Source: Arcobacter roscoffensis (GTDB taxonomy: Bacteria; Campylobacterota; Campylobacteria; Campylobacterales; Arcobacteraceae). Taken from it: a stretch of 64,000 nucleotides of DNA. The notes under the pieces were generated by a model, which worked only from the letters and a program-made list of their open reading frames with translations, was not told the origin of the DNA and ran no database searches. The translations under genes were made by a program, and so were the position numbers. This document shows positions 1 to 9,173 of the stretch, piece by piece. The stretch lies in contig NZ_CP100595.1 of assembly GCF_024267655.1 (NCBI RefSeq), positions 930,001 through 994,000 of the forward strand, written 5' to 3'. The stretch's first letter is position 1. Each line of letters opens with the position of its first letter.

Positions 1-880
1 AGGATTAGTTAGAGGTGCAAGTAAGGGTGAAGGACTTGGGAATCAGTTCTTATCTAATATTAGAGAAGTTGAAGTTATCTTACATATGGTTAGATGTTTT
101 GATGATGGAAATGTAACTCATGTTGAAGGTGATGTAGATCCAATTAGGGATATTGAAATCATTGAAACAGAGTTGATTTATGCTGATATTACTCAATGTG
201 AAAAGAAAATCGAAAAGTTAAAAAAACAATCAAAAGGTTCTAAAGAAGCTGCTGCTATGTTAGTTGTTGCTGAAGAGTTAATGGCTCATTTAAGTGAATT
301 AGAACCTGTAAAAACTTTTGAAGATAAAGAAAATGAACTTTTCCTTGCAATGGATAAAGAATTAAGATTTTTATCAAATAAAGATGTGATCTATGGTGCA
401 AATATGGATGAAGACTCTTTAATGGAGGGAACAAATGAGTATGTTGAAAAACTAAAAGAACATGCAAGCTCTGTAGATGCTGATGTTATTACTCTTTGTG
501 CTAAAATTGAAGAAGAGCTTGTTGGTATGGAAGATGATGAAGCAAAAGAGATGTTAACAGATCTTGGTGTTGCTGAGTCTGGATTAGAGCAAATTATACA
601 TAAAGCATTTGATAAACTAGGGCTACAATCTTACTTCACTGCTGGTAAAATGGAAGTTAGAGCATGGACTATTAAAAAAGAGACTAAAGCTCCTCAAGCA
701 GCTGCTGTAATTCATAATGATTTTGAAAAAGGATTTATAAAAGCAGAAGTTATTTCTTATGAAGACTTTGTTGCAAATGGTGGAGAATCTAAGTGTAAAG
801 AGCTTGGAAAATTAAGACTTGAAGGTAAAGATTACATTGTTCAAGACGGTGATGTAATGCATTTCAGATTTAATACATAA
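1..880 (+). CDS. ychF: Redox-regulated ATPase YchF (5' end outside window)
   Basis: The frame is open from base 2, so the window edge removes the P-loop; about 292 residues remain of a family usually near 365. Visible are the end of the G domain with the GLVRGASKGEGLGNQFL stretch, a helical coiled-coil-like insert, and a C-terminal TGS domain closing with DGDVMHFRFNT, which is diagnostic of YchF. Family members are Obg-related P-loop NTPases that prefer ATP and associate with ribosomes. The ATG at 86 is internal (VILHMVRCFDD), not the start. An HDOD gene begins 49 bases downstream, probably from its own promoter. Confidence 0.95.
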   Translation, partial: GLVRGASKGEGLGNQFLSNIREVEVILHMVRCFDDGNVTHVEGDVDPIRDIEIIETELIYADITQCEKKIEKLKKQSKGSKEAAAMLVVAEELMAHLSELEPVKTFEDKENELFLAMDKELRFLSNKDVIYGANMDEDSLMEGTNEYVEKLKEHASSVDADVITLCAKIEEELVGMEDDEAKEMLTDLGVAESGLEQIIHKAFDKLGLQSYFTAGKMEVRAWTIKKETKAPQAAAVIHNDFEKGFIKAEVISYEDFVANGGESKCKELGKLRLEGKDYIVQDGDVMHFRFNT

Positions 881-929
881 TTGATATACATTGTGTTACA
901 ATAGAAAATTATTATAGTAGGAGTTTAAA

Positions 930-1751
930 TTGTCATCTATAAGCATATTAGAAAAAATAGAATCTCTTCCTCCACTTCCTAAGACTATTAGTGAAATAGA
1001 GGAATTTAGAAGAAAAAGTGATAAAGAAGCATTTGAGTTACTACAAATTGTAGAAAAAGACGCTTTAATCATTTCTACATTATTAAAGATTTCAAATTCA
1101 GCAATGTTTGGATTTAGATCTAAAGTAGAAACACCAAGTAGAGCAATCAATCTTTTAGGAATTAATTTTACAATTTCTATTGCTATTGGTGGAACAGTTC
1201 AGAATTTACTGATGTCGAATTTAGAGCCATATAGTATTAGTAGTGATGATTTTATGAGAGCTTCAAACCTTTCATCAACTCTAGCTCATTTATGGGTTTC
1301 AAAATTTGATTATGATTTAAAAGAAGAGCTTTTACTTCCTGCACTTTTACAAGAAGCTGGTAAGTTTATTTTAGCTGACATAATAGTTTCAGATAAGAAA
1401 ACAGAAATGTTTAAAGCTAAGATTGCTCAAGGTGAAGATGTAGCTGCTGTTGAAAAAGAATTAGTTGGTTTATCAACTTCAGAAATAACAGCGAAAATCT
1501 TTAGACACTGGAAATTAAGTGATAATTTAATTGATATGATTGAATTTGTAGATGATGTAGAAAAATGTAATGCATCAATTAAACAAAAAGCTCAAATTTT
1601 AGATGTTATTAAAACAGCTTGTAATGTTACAGATCCTTTAAGTGAAGAGAATTGTGCAAAAGCAGTTGAAAAAGCTACTAAATATGGACTTCATACTAAA
1701 TCTTTAGAAAAAGCTATAGAGACACTTCAAGACAGACTACTAGACGAATAA
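930..1751 (+). CDS. HDOD-domain signalling protein
   Basis: 273 residues beginning at a TTG codon with TAGGAG six bases upstream (918-923). The opening ILEKIESLPPLPKTISEI is the typical entry into an HDOD domain (a catalytically inactive relative of HD phosphohydrolases), and the domain continues with LLKISNSAMFGFRSKVETPSRAI and the helical region up to about residue 210. No second domain, signal peptide or membrane segment is seen, so it should be a cytoplasmic single-domain HDOD protein. Such proteins are regulatory in signalling networks, often linked to chemotaxis, virulence or c-di-GMP, but the partner cannot be told from the sequence. It converges on the 802-aa gene and shares a terminator with it. 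Confidence 0.85.
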   Translation: MSSISILEKIESLPPLPKTISEIEEFRRKSDKEAFELLQIVEKDALIISTLLKISNSAMFGFRSKVETPSRAINLLGINFTISIAIGGTVQNLLMSNLEPYSISSDDFMRASNLSSTLAHLWVSKFDYDLKEELLLPALLQEAGKFILADIIVSDKKTEMFKAKIAQGEDVAAVEKELVGLSTSEITAKIFRHWKLSDNLIDMIEFVDDVEKCNASIKQKAQILDVIKTACNVTDPLSEENCAKAVEKATKYGLHTKSLEKAIETLQDRLLDE

Positions 1752-1775
1752 TTAAGGTTTTAAACCTTAATTATT
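1747..1775. terminator. Bidirectional hairpin terminator between convergent genes
   Basis: Perfect 14-base arms AATAATTAAGGTTT / AAACCTTAATTATT around one base. The AT-rich flanks of the stem give U-rich tails on both strands. It contains the stop codons of both the HDOD gene and the opposing 802-aa gene, so it probably ends both transcripts. Confidence 0.7.
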
Positions 1776-4179
1776 TAAATTCATAATATCCATTTTTACT
1801 ATTTTTAGCTAAAGACATTCCATATTCTGACTTTTCTAAAATATTTTGACTATCACCCCATGTAACTGAAATTTGAAGTTCTGGTTTTATATTAATATCT
1901 TCATGATTCAAAGTAATCTCTTTTATTTTTTCAATTAAATTTTTATACTCTTCTTTATTACTTAAAATAGCTAATGTAGGACCTTGAAGTCTATATACAG
2001 GTATTTCTTCATTTATTTTTAAAGCAAATTGTTTAAATAGTTTATTACCTTTATCATAAGTGTATTTACTATTGATTTGTTTTAAATTATCAAAATAAAT
2101 TTCAATAAATGTAATTTCTTCATTTTCTTGATTTTTTAAATCTTTTTTTAATTTATTTGTATTAAATAGCGTAGTAACTGAATCTATATATATAGGGATA
2201 CTTTTTAAATAACTAATGATAATATTTATGAGGTTTTGTATTATATAAGACTTGTTTTTTTCAAAAATCTCTAAAAATATATGTTCATATACTTTAGAAT
2301 AAGCCATTCTTAGTTTATAGCCTTCCATTAGGGGTATTTCAAGTTTTTTATATCCTAAGTCAACTAATCTACATTTTTCTTCACAAAGCCCTTCAATGGC
2401 GCAAAAAATAAGACCATGAAATATTTCATTTGAAATAAAGTTTTCAATACTTTTATTTAAAGTATCACTATCCAAACCTTCTTTTGTAAAGATTTCACTT
2501 ACGATATTTGTTAGTTTTTGGTTTATATTATATTTTAAGGTGATTTCAAATCTTTTTGCATACTTCTCTATAATATTTTGACCAATTTCTCTATATTTTG
2601 TTGTCTCGTAAACTAAATCACTAATCTTTATATCTTCAACGTAGTTTTTCCCAAGATTTACAAGAACTGCATTGTTTAGCTCTAAATATTCATTTTCAAG
2701 TAGAGATTTGCCATTTATACTTATATATTTGTAAAAATATTCTTTAGTAGTTTCAATAGACTTTTCATCATCATAGTATGAATAATAAGCAGATAAAGAT
2801 AAATAGAGTTTAGAGTATATAGCCATAAGGTGTGAAGCTATTTTATTTGTTTCTATATATGAAATTATTTTAGAATGAAGACTATTTTTTATAATATCAT
2901 TGTTAAGTTTTGTTAGTTTTGAAATAATAACATCACACAAAGATAGTTTATAGTATTCATGGTAATCATTTTCAAACTTATCTTTTTTTATAAGTATTTC
3001 TAAAATTTCAATTAATTTATTTTCATCTATTTTTTTTGAATAAAGTACAATACAAAGAACTATTTGCATATTTATACTATTAAACTCTTTATTCTTTATA
3101 AACACGTCAAGTATCTGAGTATAATCGTAATTCTTGTTTGTATTATTGTTGTAAATATATGAAAAATTATCAATCAAGTCTTCTTGAAATTCATATATAC
3201 ACTTAAAATCTTTTATAGTTTTATGTGTTACTTCTTGTTTGTATAAATCAAAAATATTTGCAAAGTTTTCTAAAACATTTGTGTTTTCTAAATCATAATT
3301 ATGGTGAAGTTTATAAATTAAGTTTGATAATAGAGTACTTAAAGAATTTAAAAAAATACAATAATACTTTTGATGGTTTTGTTCATTTGCAAAGTTTGTA
3401 TTTTTTGATAACTCGTAACCATCGCATGTTTTTTGAAAATAAAAATAAAACTCATTTATAAGGTAAGTGTAATCTTTATTTTTAATATCTATAAATGGTA
3501 TATGAGAATAAAAGAACAGTAGTTTTCCTAAAATATTATTTAATATATTTATCTTTTCATCACCAATAGATACTTTAAATTTTGTAATATTTATTGTTTC
3601 CGTGATTAAATCAATTAATTCATTTATTGTTCTTTTTCTATAGACATCATTTGAATTTACTGTACAAATCTTATTTAGTGTTTCAATCAATAGTACATAC
3701 TGAGTGAAACTGTTCTCAAAGTTTTTCTTATCTTTTTTTTCATATTCATTTTGTAGTTTATCTTCGTAATCTCTAAATAACTTAGATAGGTTTTCTAAAT
3801 TAAATAGATTATAACTCTTAAATAGATTATAATCTTTTCCAAAAGATAAAAGATTTATAATTGTTACTACTTCTTTGAAGAAAATTGTTGAGCTATTATC
3901 TAGAATATTATTTAATCTACTTTGAATATTATCAATTAAATAAGTTTTGAAATGAAAATTATTTTTAAGCTCATTTTTTATGTCATAAGGTATTTCTTCT
4001 TCATTAATATATAGTTGTGATATAAATTCTATAAAAGCATCATAGTCATCACTTAAACTATACAGATAAGATTTATTGTTTATATGGATATCATATTTAC
4101 TTAATAAAGACTCAATAGCTAAATCTTCACTATCTACATCTAAATATGCACTTGCATTATTTGAAGAAATATTTGACAT
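1771..4179 (-). CDS. Large cytoplasmic protein with degenerate C-terminal GGDEF-like domain
   Basis: 802 residues, strongly Lys/Asn/Ile rich, no signal peptide and no convincing membrane span. The first ~680 residues are alpha-helical and not recognised. Residues from about 690 resemble a GGDEF fold: FIEIYFDNLKQINSKYTYDKGNKLF matches the [25 protein letters not shown] region in pattern, but the signature loop is RLQGPTLAIL where R-x-GGDEF-A-I-L is expected, so the catalytic GG(D/E)EF and metal-binding acids are missing. A diguanylate cyclase activity is therefore unlikely; GTP binding or a purely structural role is possible. RBS TAGGAG lies just upstream. It is the last gene of a leftward run with recO, 43 bases after it. 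Confidence 0.6.
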   Translation of the reverse strand: MSNISSNNASAYLDVDSEDLAIESLLSKYDIHINNKSYLYSLSDDYDAFIEFISQLYINEEEIPYDIKNELKNNFHFKTYLIDNIQSRLNNILDNSSTIFFKEVVTIINLLSFGKDYNLFKSYNLFNLENLSKLFRDYEDKLQNEYEKKDKKNFENSFTQYVLLIETLNKICTVNSNDVYRKRTINELIDLITETINITKFKVSIGDEKINILNNILGKLLFFYSHIPFIDIKNKDYTYLINEFYFYFQKTCDGYELSKNTNFANEQNHQKYYCIFLNSLSTLLSNLIYKLHHNYDLENTNVLENFANIFDLYKQEVTHKTIKDFKCIYEFQEDLIDNFSYIYNNNTNKNYDYTQILDVFIKNKEFNSINMQIVLCIVLYSKKIDENKLIEILEILIKKDKFENDYHEYYKLSLCDVIISKLTKLNNDIIKNSLHSKIISYIETNKIASHLMAIYSKLYLSLSAYYSYYDDEKSIETTKEYFYKYISINGKSLLENEYLELNNAVLVNLGKNYVEDIKISDLVYETTKYREIGQNIIEKYAKRFEITLKYNINQKLTNIVSEIFTKEGLDSDTLNKSIENFISNEIFHGLIFCAIEGLCEEKCRLVDLGYKKLEIPLMEGYKLRMAYSKVYEHIFLEIFEKNKSYIIQNLINIIISYLKSIPIYIDSVTTLFNTNKLKKDLKNQENEEITFIEIYFDNLKQINSKYTYDKGNKLFKQFALKINEEIPVYRLQGPTLAILSNKEEYKNLIEKIKEITLNHEDINIKPELQISVTWGDSQNILEKSEYGMSLAKNSKNGYYEFK

Positions 4180-4222
4180 AATAACTCCTAGGTTTATGTT
4201 ATTTATTATATTACTTTTTTAC

Positions 4223-4837
4223 TTATAAACCTTGAAGTATTATGTTCCACAGGTATTCAACCTCTTCATCTGAAAAGCTAATGAGCTTTTTTTCTTCAAA
4301 GAGTTCTTTTATTTTTCTCATTTCAAAAACCTTACTATATGTACATTTTGCATGAACAGGAAGAAAACTTCTAACAAGTGATATATCTTTTGTAATGGTG
4401 TTTTCACATAAAAGACACTCATAATTTGTATGAAGTCTTCCTTCATGTTCAAGTAGGTTTATATATGTCTCACAAATTGCTCTTAGTGCATTTTGCTTTA
4501 TCATTACATGCGTGAGGTGGTCTAATAGATAAAAGTAATAAGAATCAACTTCTTCTAAATCTTTTAAATGTGGGTTAAATAATTTTATAAATCTTTGCCA
4601 ACAATACATTTTTTCATAATCTAATATCCATTCAAAACCTAATTGAATAACATCTTTAAGCCTTGGTATATTAGCTCTTGTATTTTCAAGTTCAAAATCT
4701 ATTTTATAACCAATATTTATATTTGAGTGTCTTGCTCCATAAAATCTATAAGTAGTATATAAATGATTCTCAGTAAGAATGGTAACTATTAAGTCATCAT
4801 CTTTAACTGGTTTAATATCTATTATATATCCTTGCAA
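4223..4837 (-). CDS. recO: DNA repair protein RecO
   Basis: 204 residues, the short form typical of Campylobacterota. The N-terminus MQGYIIDIKPVKDDDLIVTIL reads as the RecO OB-fold strand set, followed by the helical domain and one cysteine pair CLLC at about residues 142-145 that corresponds to part of the zinc site in longer RecO proteins. RecO binds single-stranded DNA and loads RecA together with RecR in the RecFOR pathway. It starts three bases after the upstream acidic small gene and probably shares its transcript; the downstream gene is the degenerate-GGDEF protein. Confidence 0.85.
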   Translation of the reverse strand: MQGYIIDIKPVKDDDLIVTILTENHLYTTYRFYGARHSNINIGYKIDFELENTRANIPRLKDVIQLGFEWILDYEKMYCWQRFIKLFNPHLKDLEEVDSYYFYLLDHLTHVMIKQNALRAICETYINLLEHEGRLHTNYECLLCENTITKDISLVRSFLPVHAKCTYSKVFEMRKIKELFEEKKLISFSDEEVEYLWNIILQGL

Positions 4838-4840
4838 TTA

Positions 4841-5095
4841 CTACTTGTCCTCTAACATCTCATTTATTTCTTCAATAATTTCTTGACACTCTTCATCATC
4901 AATTTCACCTGCTTCTATATCTTTAAGCATTTCAAGAAAATCATCTCTCATCTCTTGTATATCTGCTAATTCTTCTTTTGTTCTTTCATCATCTTTTTTT
5001 GAAGCAATTAATTCAAATAGTTCATCAATATAATCTTCAACATCAGTCAATACATCATTTTTTATTAGTTGCTCTAATTGTTTTTGAATAGTCAT
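4841..5095 (-). CDS. Small acidic helical protein, first gene of the recO operon
   Basis: 84 residues, almost entirely helix-forming and very acidic (ELFELIASKKDDERTKEELADIQEM and an EEINEMLEDK tail). No recognised family, no membrane segment. Position only three bases before recO and behind a promoter-like TATAAT/TATACATT region (5107-5131 read leftward) argue for a real translated gene co-expressed with recO. A role as a RecO or SSB partner is conceivable but nothing in the sequence proves it. Confidence 0.7.
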   Translation of the reverse strand: MTIQKQLEQLIKNDVLTDVEDYIDELFELIASKKDDERTKEELADIQEMRDDFLEMLKDIEAGEIDDEECQEIIEEINEMLEDK

Positions 5096-5221
5096 TTTTT
5101 CCCTTAATGTATAATGTTGCGATTATAACAAAAAACAACTACTCTTTTGCTTGAATATTCATAAAAAATATATTTTAATTATGATATGATATTTAAAAAT
5201 AATTATGTAAGGAAAATGTAG

Positions 5222-5533
5222 ATGGCAGAATTTAATAATGTATCAATTGCAAAAGCTGCAAATATTTTATTTGAAGGAAATATCACTAGTAGAAGTATTG
5301 AGTTTGAAGATGGATCTAAAAAAACATTAGGAATTATGTTACCTGGTGAGTATGAATTAAATACGGTTCATTCAGAGATTATGGATATTCAAAGAGGAAA
5401 ACTAGAAGTTATGCTTCCTGCTGAAGATTGGGTTGAATATGAAGGGCCTGCGACTTTTGAAATTCCTGCAAATTCAAAATTTAAATTAAAAGTACATTCA
5501 TTAGTTGATTATTGTTGTTCTTTTGTAAAATAA
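5222..5533 (+). CDS. ppnP: Pyrimidine/purine nucleoside phosphorylase PpnP (YaiE family)
   Basis: 103 residues, slightly longer than the ~94-residue Escherichia coli protein. A small cupin: NVSIAKAANILFEGNITSRSIEF opens the beta barrel, followed by TLGIMLPGEYELNTVHSEIMDIQRGKLEVMLP and the ending FEIPANSKFKLKV. This family phosphorolyses several nucleosides to the free base and ribose-1-phosphate. Preceded by AAGGAAAATGTAG as ribosome binding site; the gene stands alone, with a hairpin behind it and divergent to the recO operon. Confidence 0.88.
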   Translation: MAEFNNVSIAKAANILFEGNITSRSIEFEDGSKKTLGIMLPGEYELNTVHSEIMDIQRGKLEVMLPAEDWVEYEGPATFEIPANSKFKLKVHSLVDYCCSFVK

Positions 5534-5545
5534 TATTTTTCTTAG

Positions 5546-5567
5546 CAATGCGGTCTTAATCGCATTG
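5546..5567. terminator. Hairpin after ppnP
   Basis: CAATGCG / CGCATTG arms with an eight-base loop, extended imperfectly by TTTTTCTTA on the left and TAAAAGAAAAA on the right. It lacks a clear U-run after the stem on the plus strand, so termination is plausible but not certain. Confidence 0.45.
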
Positions 5568-5688
5568 TAAAAGAAAAACTCTATCTTTAAATAAAAATAT
5601 CAAACAAATATTAATTATTTTTAGCTGATAAAAATATAAATAATTGTTAAAACTCCCATTTTACAATGTAAATTAAGTGTAAAATATA

Positions 5689-5694
5689 TATAAT
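5689..5694 (+). promoter_or_regulatory. -10 box (TATAAT) for the di-haem peroxidase gene
   Basis: TATAAT ends 11 bases before the ATG at 5706 and no Shine-Dalgarno sequence is present between them. Transcription would start about five bases before the start codon, giving an almost leaderless mRNA. Confidence 0.4.
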
Positions 5695-5705
5695 AACTTC
5701 AATAT

Positions 5706-6647
5706 ATGGTTATTAATAAAATCAAACTAATTTTAATTTCAATTTTTTTATTGTTAAATTTAAATGCACAAGAAATATATAAACCTTTACCTACTACTTT
5801 ATCTTATGATAAAAAAAAGGTAAATCTAGGAAGAGAACTATTTTTTGATACATTACTATCTAAAAACAAAAACATATCATGTGCTTCATGCCATAGTATT
5901 TATGGTGCAGATGATAAAAAGTTTAGTTTAGGAGACAATAATAAAATAGGGAGTATCAATACAACAAGTATTTTTAATAATAAATTTAACTTAAGTCTTT
6001 TTTGGAATGGAAGAGCAAATAATTTAAAAGAGCAACTTTTAGATGGACCACTTTTTAATGAACATGAAATGAATATTTCAAAAGAACTTATTGAACAAAG
6101 ACTAAGAACATCTTTAAAATATCAAAAGCTTTTTGAAGAAGCATATGGAAAAAAACCAAACTTTAAAAATAGTATTGATGCTATAATTGCTTTTGAAGAA
6201 ACTCTAATAACTCCAAATTCAAAATTTGATAAATATTTAAGAGGTGAAGTTGAGTTTTCTTCTAAAGAAAAAAAAGGTTTAGAGCTATTTAATTCTTATG
6301 GTTGTGTTTCTTGCCATAATGGAATAAATTTGGGTGGAAACTCTTATCAAAAATTTGGAACTATTATTAATTATAATAGTAGTAAAAATAATAGCCTTTG
6401 GGAAGATAGATTTAAATATACAAATAAGCAGAAAGACAAAGATGTTTATAGAGTTCCTAGTCTTAGAAATGTGGCTAAAACTGCTCCATATTTTCATTCA
6501 GGGGATGTTAATGATTTAAAACATGCAATAAGTCTAATGGCTTACTATAATCTTGGTATAGTAATAAAACATGAAGAAGTTGAATTAATTGAGTTGTTTT
6601 TAAATACTCTAACAGGTGAACTTCCTAAAACATGGATAACTAGATAA
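5706..6647 (+). CDS. Periplasmic di-haem cytochrome c peroxidase family protein
   Basis: 313 residues with a signal peptide (MVINKIKLILISIFLLLNLNA) and two c-type haem sites, C59-A-S-C-H63 and C200-V-S-C-H204, spaced as in bacterial cytochrome c peroxidases and MauG relatives. The C-terminal part has the family's RVPSLRNVAKTAPYFHSG motif. The predicted role is reduction of hydrogen peroxide in the periplasm with electrons from soluble cytochrome c; the family also holds MauG-like oxidases, so the exact substrate is open. The GGDEF-EAL gene begins one base after its stop codon, so the two are almost certainly co-transcribed. Confidence 0.88.
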   Translation: MVINKIKLILISIFLLLNLNAQEIYKPLPTTLSYDKKKVNLGRELFFDTLLSKNKNISCASCHSIYGADDKKFSLGDNNKIGSINTTSIFNNKFNLSLFWNGRANNLKEQLLDGPLFNEHEMNISKELIEQRLRTSLKYQKLFEEAYGKKPNFKNSIDAIIAFEETLITPNSKFDKYLRGEVEFSSKEKKGLELFNSYGCVSCHNGINLGGNSYQKFGTIINYNSSKNNSLWEDRFKYTNKQKDKDVYRVPSLRNVAKTAPYFHSGDVNDLKHAISLMAYYNLGIVIKHEEVELIELFLNTLTGELPKTWITR

Positions 6648-6648
6648 A

Positions 6649-8691
6649 ATGCAAAGGTTAAATTTTAAACTATTAATGCTTCTTGCTTTATCCTTTGGGG
6701 TATTTATCCTTGCTTTAAATTTGAAAAAAGATTTGGATAAATTTAATAAAGATTATAATAAATTAGCTGAAAATATTTATAAAATAAAATACAATGTTAC
6801 AAGTCATCTTCAAGAGATAAAAAACTCTATAATCTTTCTTCATTACAATAATGATAATATAGTAGAAAAAATAAAAGAGAATCGAACTTTTATTGAAAAT
6901 ATTAATTATGAAGAAAACTATCCAAAAACTTTTAATTTAATATCAAGTTTTCAGTTAGAGTATAGACATTTTGAAGAACTCACTTATGATTTTATGAGAA
7001 AAAATGCAAAGGTAAAAAACTCTCTTACAAATCTAAAAAGAAGTATAAAGAATAGAGATGATTTCAGTGTTGAATACTCAACAAAATTAATAGATATAGT
7101 TTCAGAATTTATGTTATTAAACAGTTCTTTTGATTTAAAAACAAATATAGATAAAAAGCTTTATAACTATTTTAAAAATCATGAAAGAGTAGAGGAGTCT
7201 AGTTTTGAATTGATATTTATTCATATTGATTTACTTTATAGAAATATACCTCAATTAAAAGAGTTATTAGAAGAACTACAGGAAACAAGACTTATTTATA
7301 TAAATGAACAAATGTTTGAAAGCTTAGAAAAAGAGTCAAAAGTTCTACGAGATAAAGTACAGCTTAAATTTTACGTGGTTCTTTTTGCTTATCTTTTATC
7401 AATAGTTTTAATTCTTTATTATATTGATAAGTCAAGAAAAGATACGCAAAATATAATCAAACTAAAAAATAAAAATGAAAAAAATCTTTTATTTGATGAC
7501 TTAACAGGATTATTAAATAGAACATCTTATTCTCTTGATTCTAAAGATAAAAACAACTCAATAATCTTAATAGATATAATTGATTTTAATAAAGTAAATT
7601 CACTTATAGGATATGAAGGTGGTGATTTTTTATTAAAAGATGTTGCAAAATTTTTAGACAAAAGGTTTGAGAAAGTATATAGAGTGGGGGTTGATCATTT
7701 TGCTATTTTATTTAATGATAAAGCAATTAAAGAGTTAGTATCAATATCACAAGATTTACTAAGTCAACTAGATAATAATAAATTTGTATATAAATCTATT
7801 GAAGTTCCAGTTAGTTTAAATATAGGAATTTCAAATATTCAATCATATTTAAAAAATGCAGAAATAGCAATATCTAAATCAAAGAATAGTTATGAAAGAG
7901 TTAATGTTTATAGTAAAGAAATGAATGAAAAAGAGGATACTTTAAAAAACTTCTCAATGCTTGCAAAGGTTAAACAAGCAATTGAAAATGATAAAATAAG
8001 GCCTTTTTTCCAAGGAATTGTAGATTTACAAACAAAAGAAATTGTAAAATATGAGGCTTTAGTAAGACTTATTGACGAAAATGAAAAAGCAATTAGCCCA
8101 TATTTTTTTCTTGATATTACAAAAAAATCTAAACTTTATCCAGAGATTACAAAAATAGTTATCAAAAAAAGTATTGAGTTTATAAACCTAAGAAAACAAG
8201 CAGTTTCAATAAACTTATCATATCAAGATATAATTGATTCAAAAACCTTAGAGTATATATATACAACTTTATCAAATAATAAAGAAGTTGCTTCATACAT
8301 AACTTTTGAGATGTTAGAAAGTGATGAAATAGATAGTTATGAGTATGTTTATGATTTTATAGAAAAGATCAAGTCCTATGGCTGTAAGTTAGCTATTGAT
8401 GACTTTGGTAGTGGATACTCTAACTTTACGCAACTATTTAATATGAAGCCAGATATTGTAAAAATAGACGGAAGTTTGATAAAAGATATAAATACAAATC
8501 AAAACTCAAAAAATATAGTAGAAGCCATAATAAACCTATCTAAAAAAAGTGGTATTCAAACAGTTGCTGAGTTTATAGATAATAAAGAAGTCGAACAAAC
8601 AGTATTAAGTCTTGGAGCAAATATGGCACAAGGTTTTTACTATGCTAAACCGGAGGATCTTTTAGAAGATATAAAAAAAGGCAAAAGCTAA
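6649..8691 (+). CDS. Membrane GGDEF-EAL protein, GGDEF degenerate, EAL intact
   Basis: 680 residues. A membrane span near residues 7-25, a periplasmic helical domain of about 210 residues and a second span near 243-262 precede a GGDEF fold (DDLTGLLNR at about 283) whose signature is RVGVDHFAIL instead of R-x-GGDEF. The EAL domain keeps its key motifs: YEALVR near 468, NLS, FEMLES, AIDDFGSGYSN near 582-592, KIDGSLIK and QGFYYAKP. The likely activity is c-di-GMP phosphodiesterase, with the GGDEF part perhaps binding GTP as a regulator. Coupling to the adjacent peroxidase gene suggests a redox or peroxide input, which is inference. Confidence 0.85.
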   Translation: MQRLNFKLLMLLALSFGVFILALNLKKDLDKFNKDYNKLAENIYKIKYNVTSHLQEIKNSIIFLHYNNDNIVEKIKENRTFIENINYEENYPKTFNLISSFQLEYRHFEELTYDFMRKNAKVKNSLTNLKRSIKNRDDFSVEYSTKLIDIVSEFMLLNSSFDLKTNIDKKLYNYFKNHERVEESSFELIFIHIDLLYRNIPQLKELLEELQETRLIYINEQMFESLEKESKVLRDKVQLKFYVVLFAYLLSIVLILYYIDKSRKDTQNIIKLKNKNEKNLLFDDLTGLLNRTSYSLDSKDKNNSIILIDIIDFNKVNSLIGYEGGDFLLKDVAKFLDKRFEKVYRVGVDHFAILFNDKAIKELVSISQDLLSQLDNNKFVYKSIEVPVSLNIGISNIQSYLKNAEIAISKSKNSYERVNVYSKEMNEKEDTLKNFSMLAKVKQAIENDKIRPFFQGIVDLQTKEIVKYEALVRLIDENEKAISPYFFLDITKKSKLYPEITKIVIKKSIEFINLRKQAVSINLSYQDIIDSKTLEYIYTTLSNNKEVASYITFEMLESDEIDSYEYVYDFIEKIKSYGCKLAIDDFGSGYSNFTQLFNMKPDIVKIDGSLIKDINTNQNSKNIVEAIINLSKKSGIQTVAEFIDNKEVEQTVLSLGANMAQGFYYAKPEDLLEDIKKGKS

Positions 8692-8702
8692 AAGCTTTTA
8701 CC
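8673..8702 (-). terminator. Rho-independent terminator of the superoxide reductase gene
   Basis: Read leftward, GGTAAAAGCTTTTAGCTTTTGCC folds into a stem with one mismatch and runs straight into seven T residues. It overlaps the 3' end of the opposing GGDEF-EAL gene. Confidence 0.7.
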
Positions 8703-8731
8703 TTCTTACGAAATTAAGATACAAATAGAAA

Positions 8732-9118
8732 TTAAGCTTCTACAGCTACTTCTACAGGTGTACCTTCCCAAATTCCGTGCTTAGTACAGTAACCATGAGC
8801 TACTAAGTTTAATTTTTTACCAGTTGGAATAACAGTAAAAGTTGTTGTATTATGAGCTTTAACGTTTCCTAAAGTTCCTGGAACGTAAGTAGCTTTTGCT
8901 AATAAAGTTTCACCGTTGAATAATGATACAGACTCAATGTAGTGATCGAAATCATCTGGGTGAGTATACTCGTTACCCATTTTTACAGTTACTTCAAATG
9001 GTTCACCTTGCTTTGCAGTTTCAGCACAGTGGATGAATGGTGAGTGTCTATCAATTAAATCTTTTTTTGCTTCTCTTTCAACAGTGTCGATGTCAACATA
9101 TTTATTAATTTTTGGCAT
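8732..9118 (-). CDS. Class II superoxide reductase (neelaredoxin type)
   Basis: 128 residues from the ATG at 9118, which has AGGAG seven bases upstream; an ORF extension to 9157 has no ribosome binding site and was not used. The iron ligands expected of the Fe(His)4Cys site can be assigned: H25 (in DRHSPF), H53, H59, C111 and H114 (in YCTKHG). No rubredoxin-like Dx domain is present, so it is the one-iron class. It reduces superoxide to hydrogen peroxide in the cytoplasm without producing oxygen, a sensible defence for a microaerophile. Divergent from thiL with a 10-bp inverted repeat in between. Confidence 0.9.
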   Translation of the reverse strand: MPKINKYVDIDTVEREAKKDLIDRHSPFIHCAETAKQGEPFEVTVKMGNEYTHPDDFDHYIESVSLFNGETLLAKATYVPGTLGNVKAHNTTTFTVIPTGKKLNLVAHGYCTKHGIWEGTPVEVAVEA

Positions 9119-9173
9119 TTTGTCTCCTAATATTTTAATTTGACCATTATTATACAATAATTTTCTTAAAAAT

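Noticed and set aside
86-88. ATG 86 as start of ychF
   Set aside because: The reading frame continues upstream with conserved YchF sequence to the window edge.
255-467. Open frames antisense to ychF and, likewise, to the ribosomal, MCP and SIR2 genes
   Set aside because: No ribosome sites, low-complexity composition and full overlap with confident genes; they are shadows.
9119-9157. Longer start of superoxide reductase (MYNNGQIKILGDK)
   Set aside because: The AGGAG ribosome site lies inside this extension, seven bases before ATG 9118, and family members begin near there.
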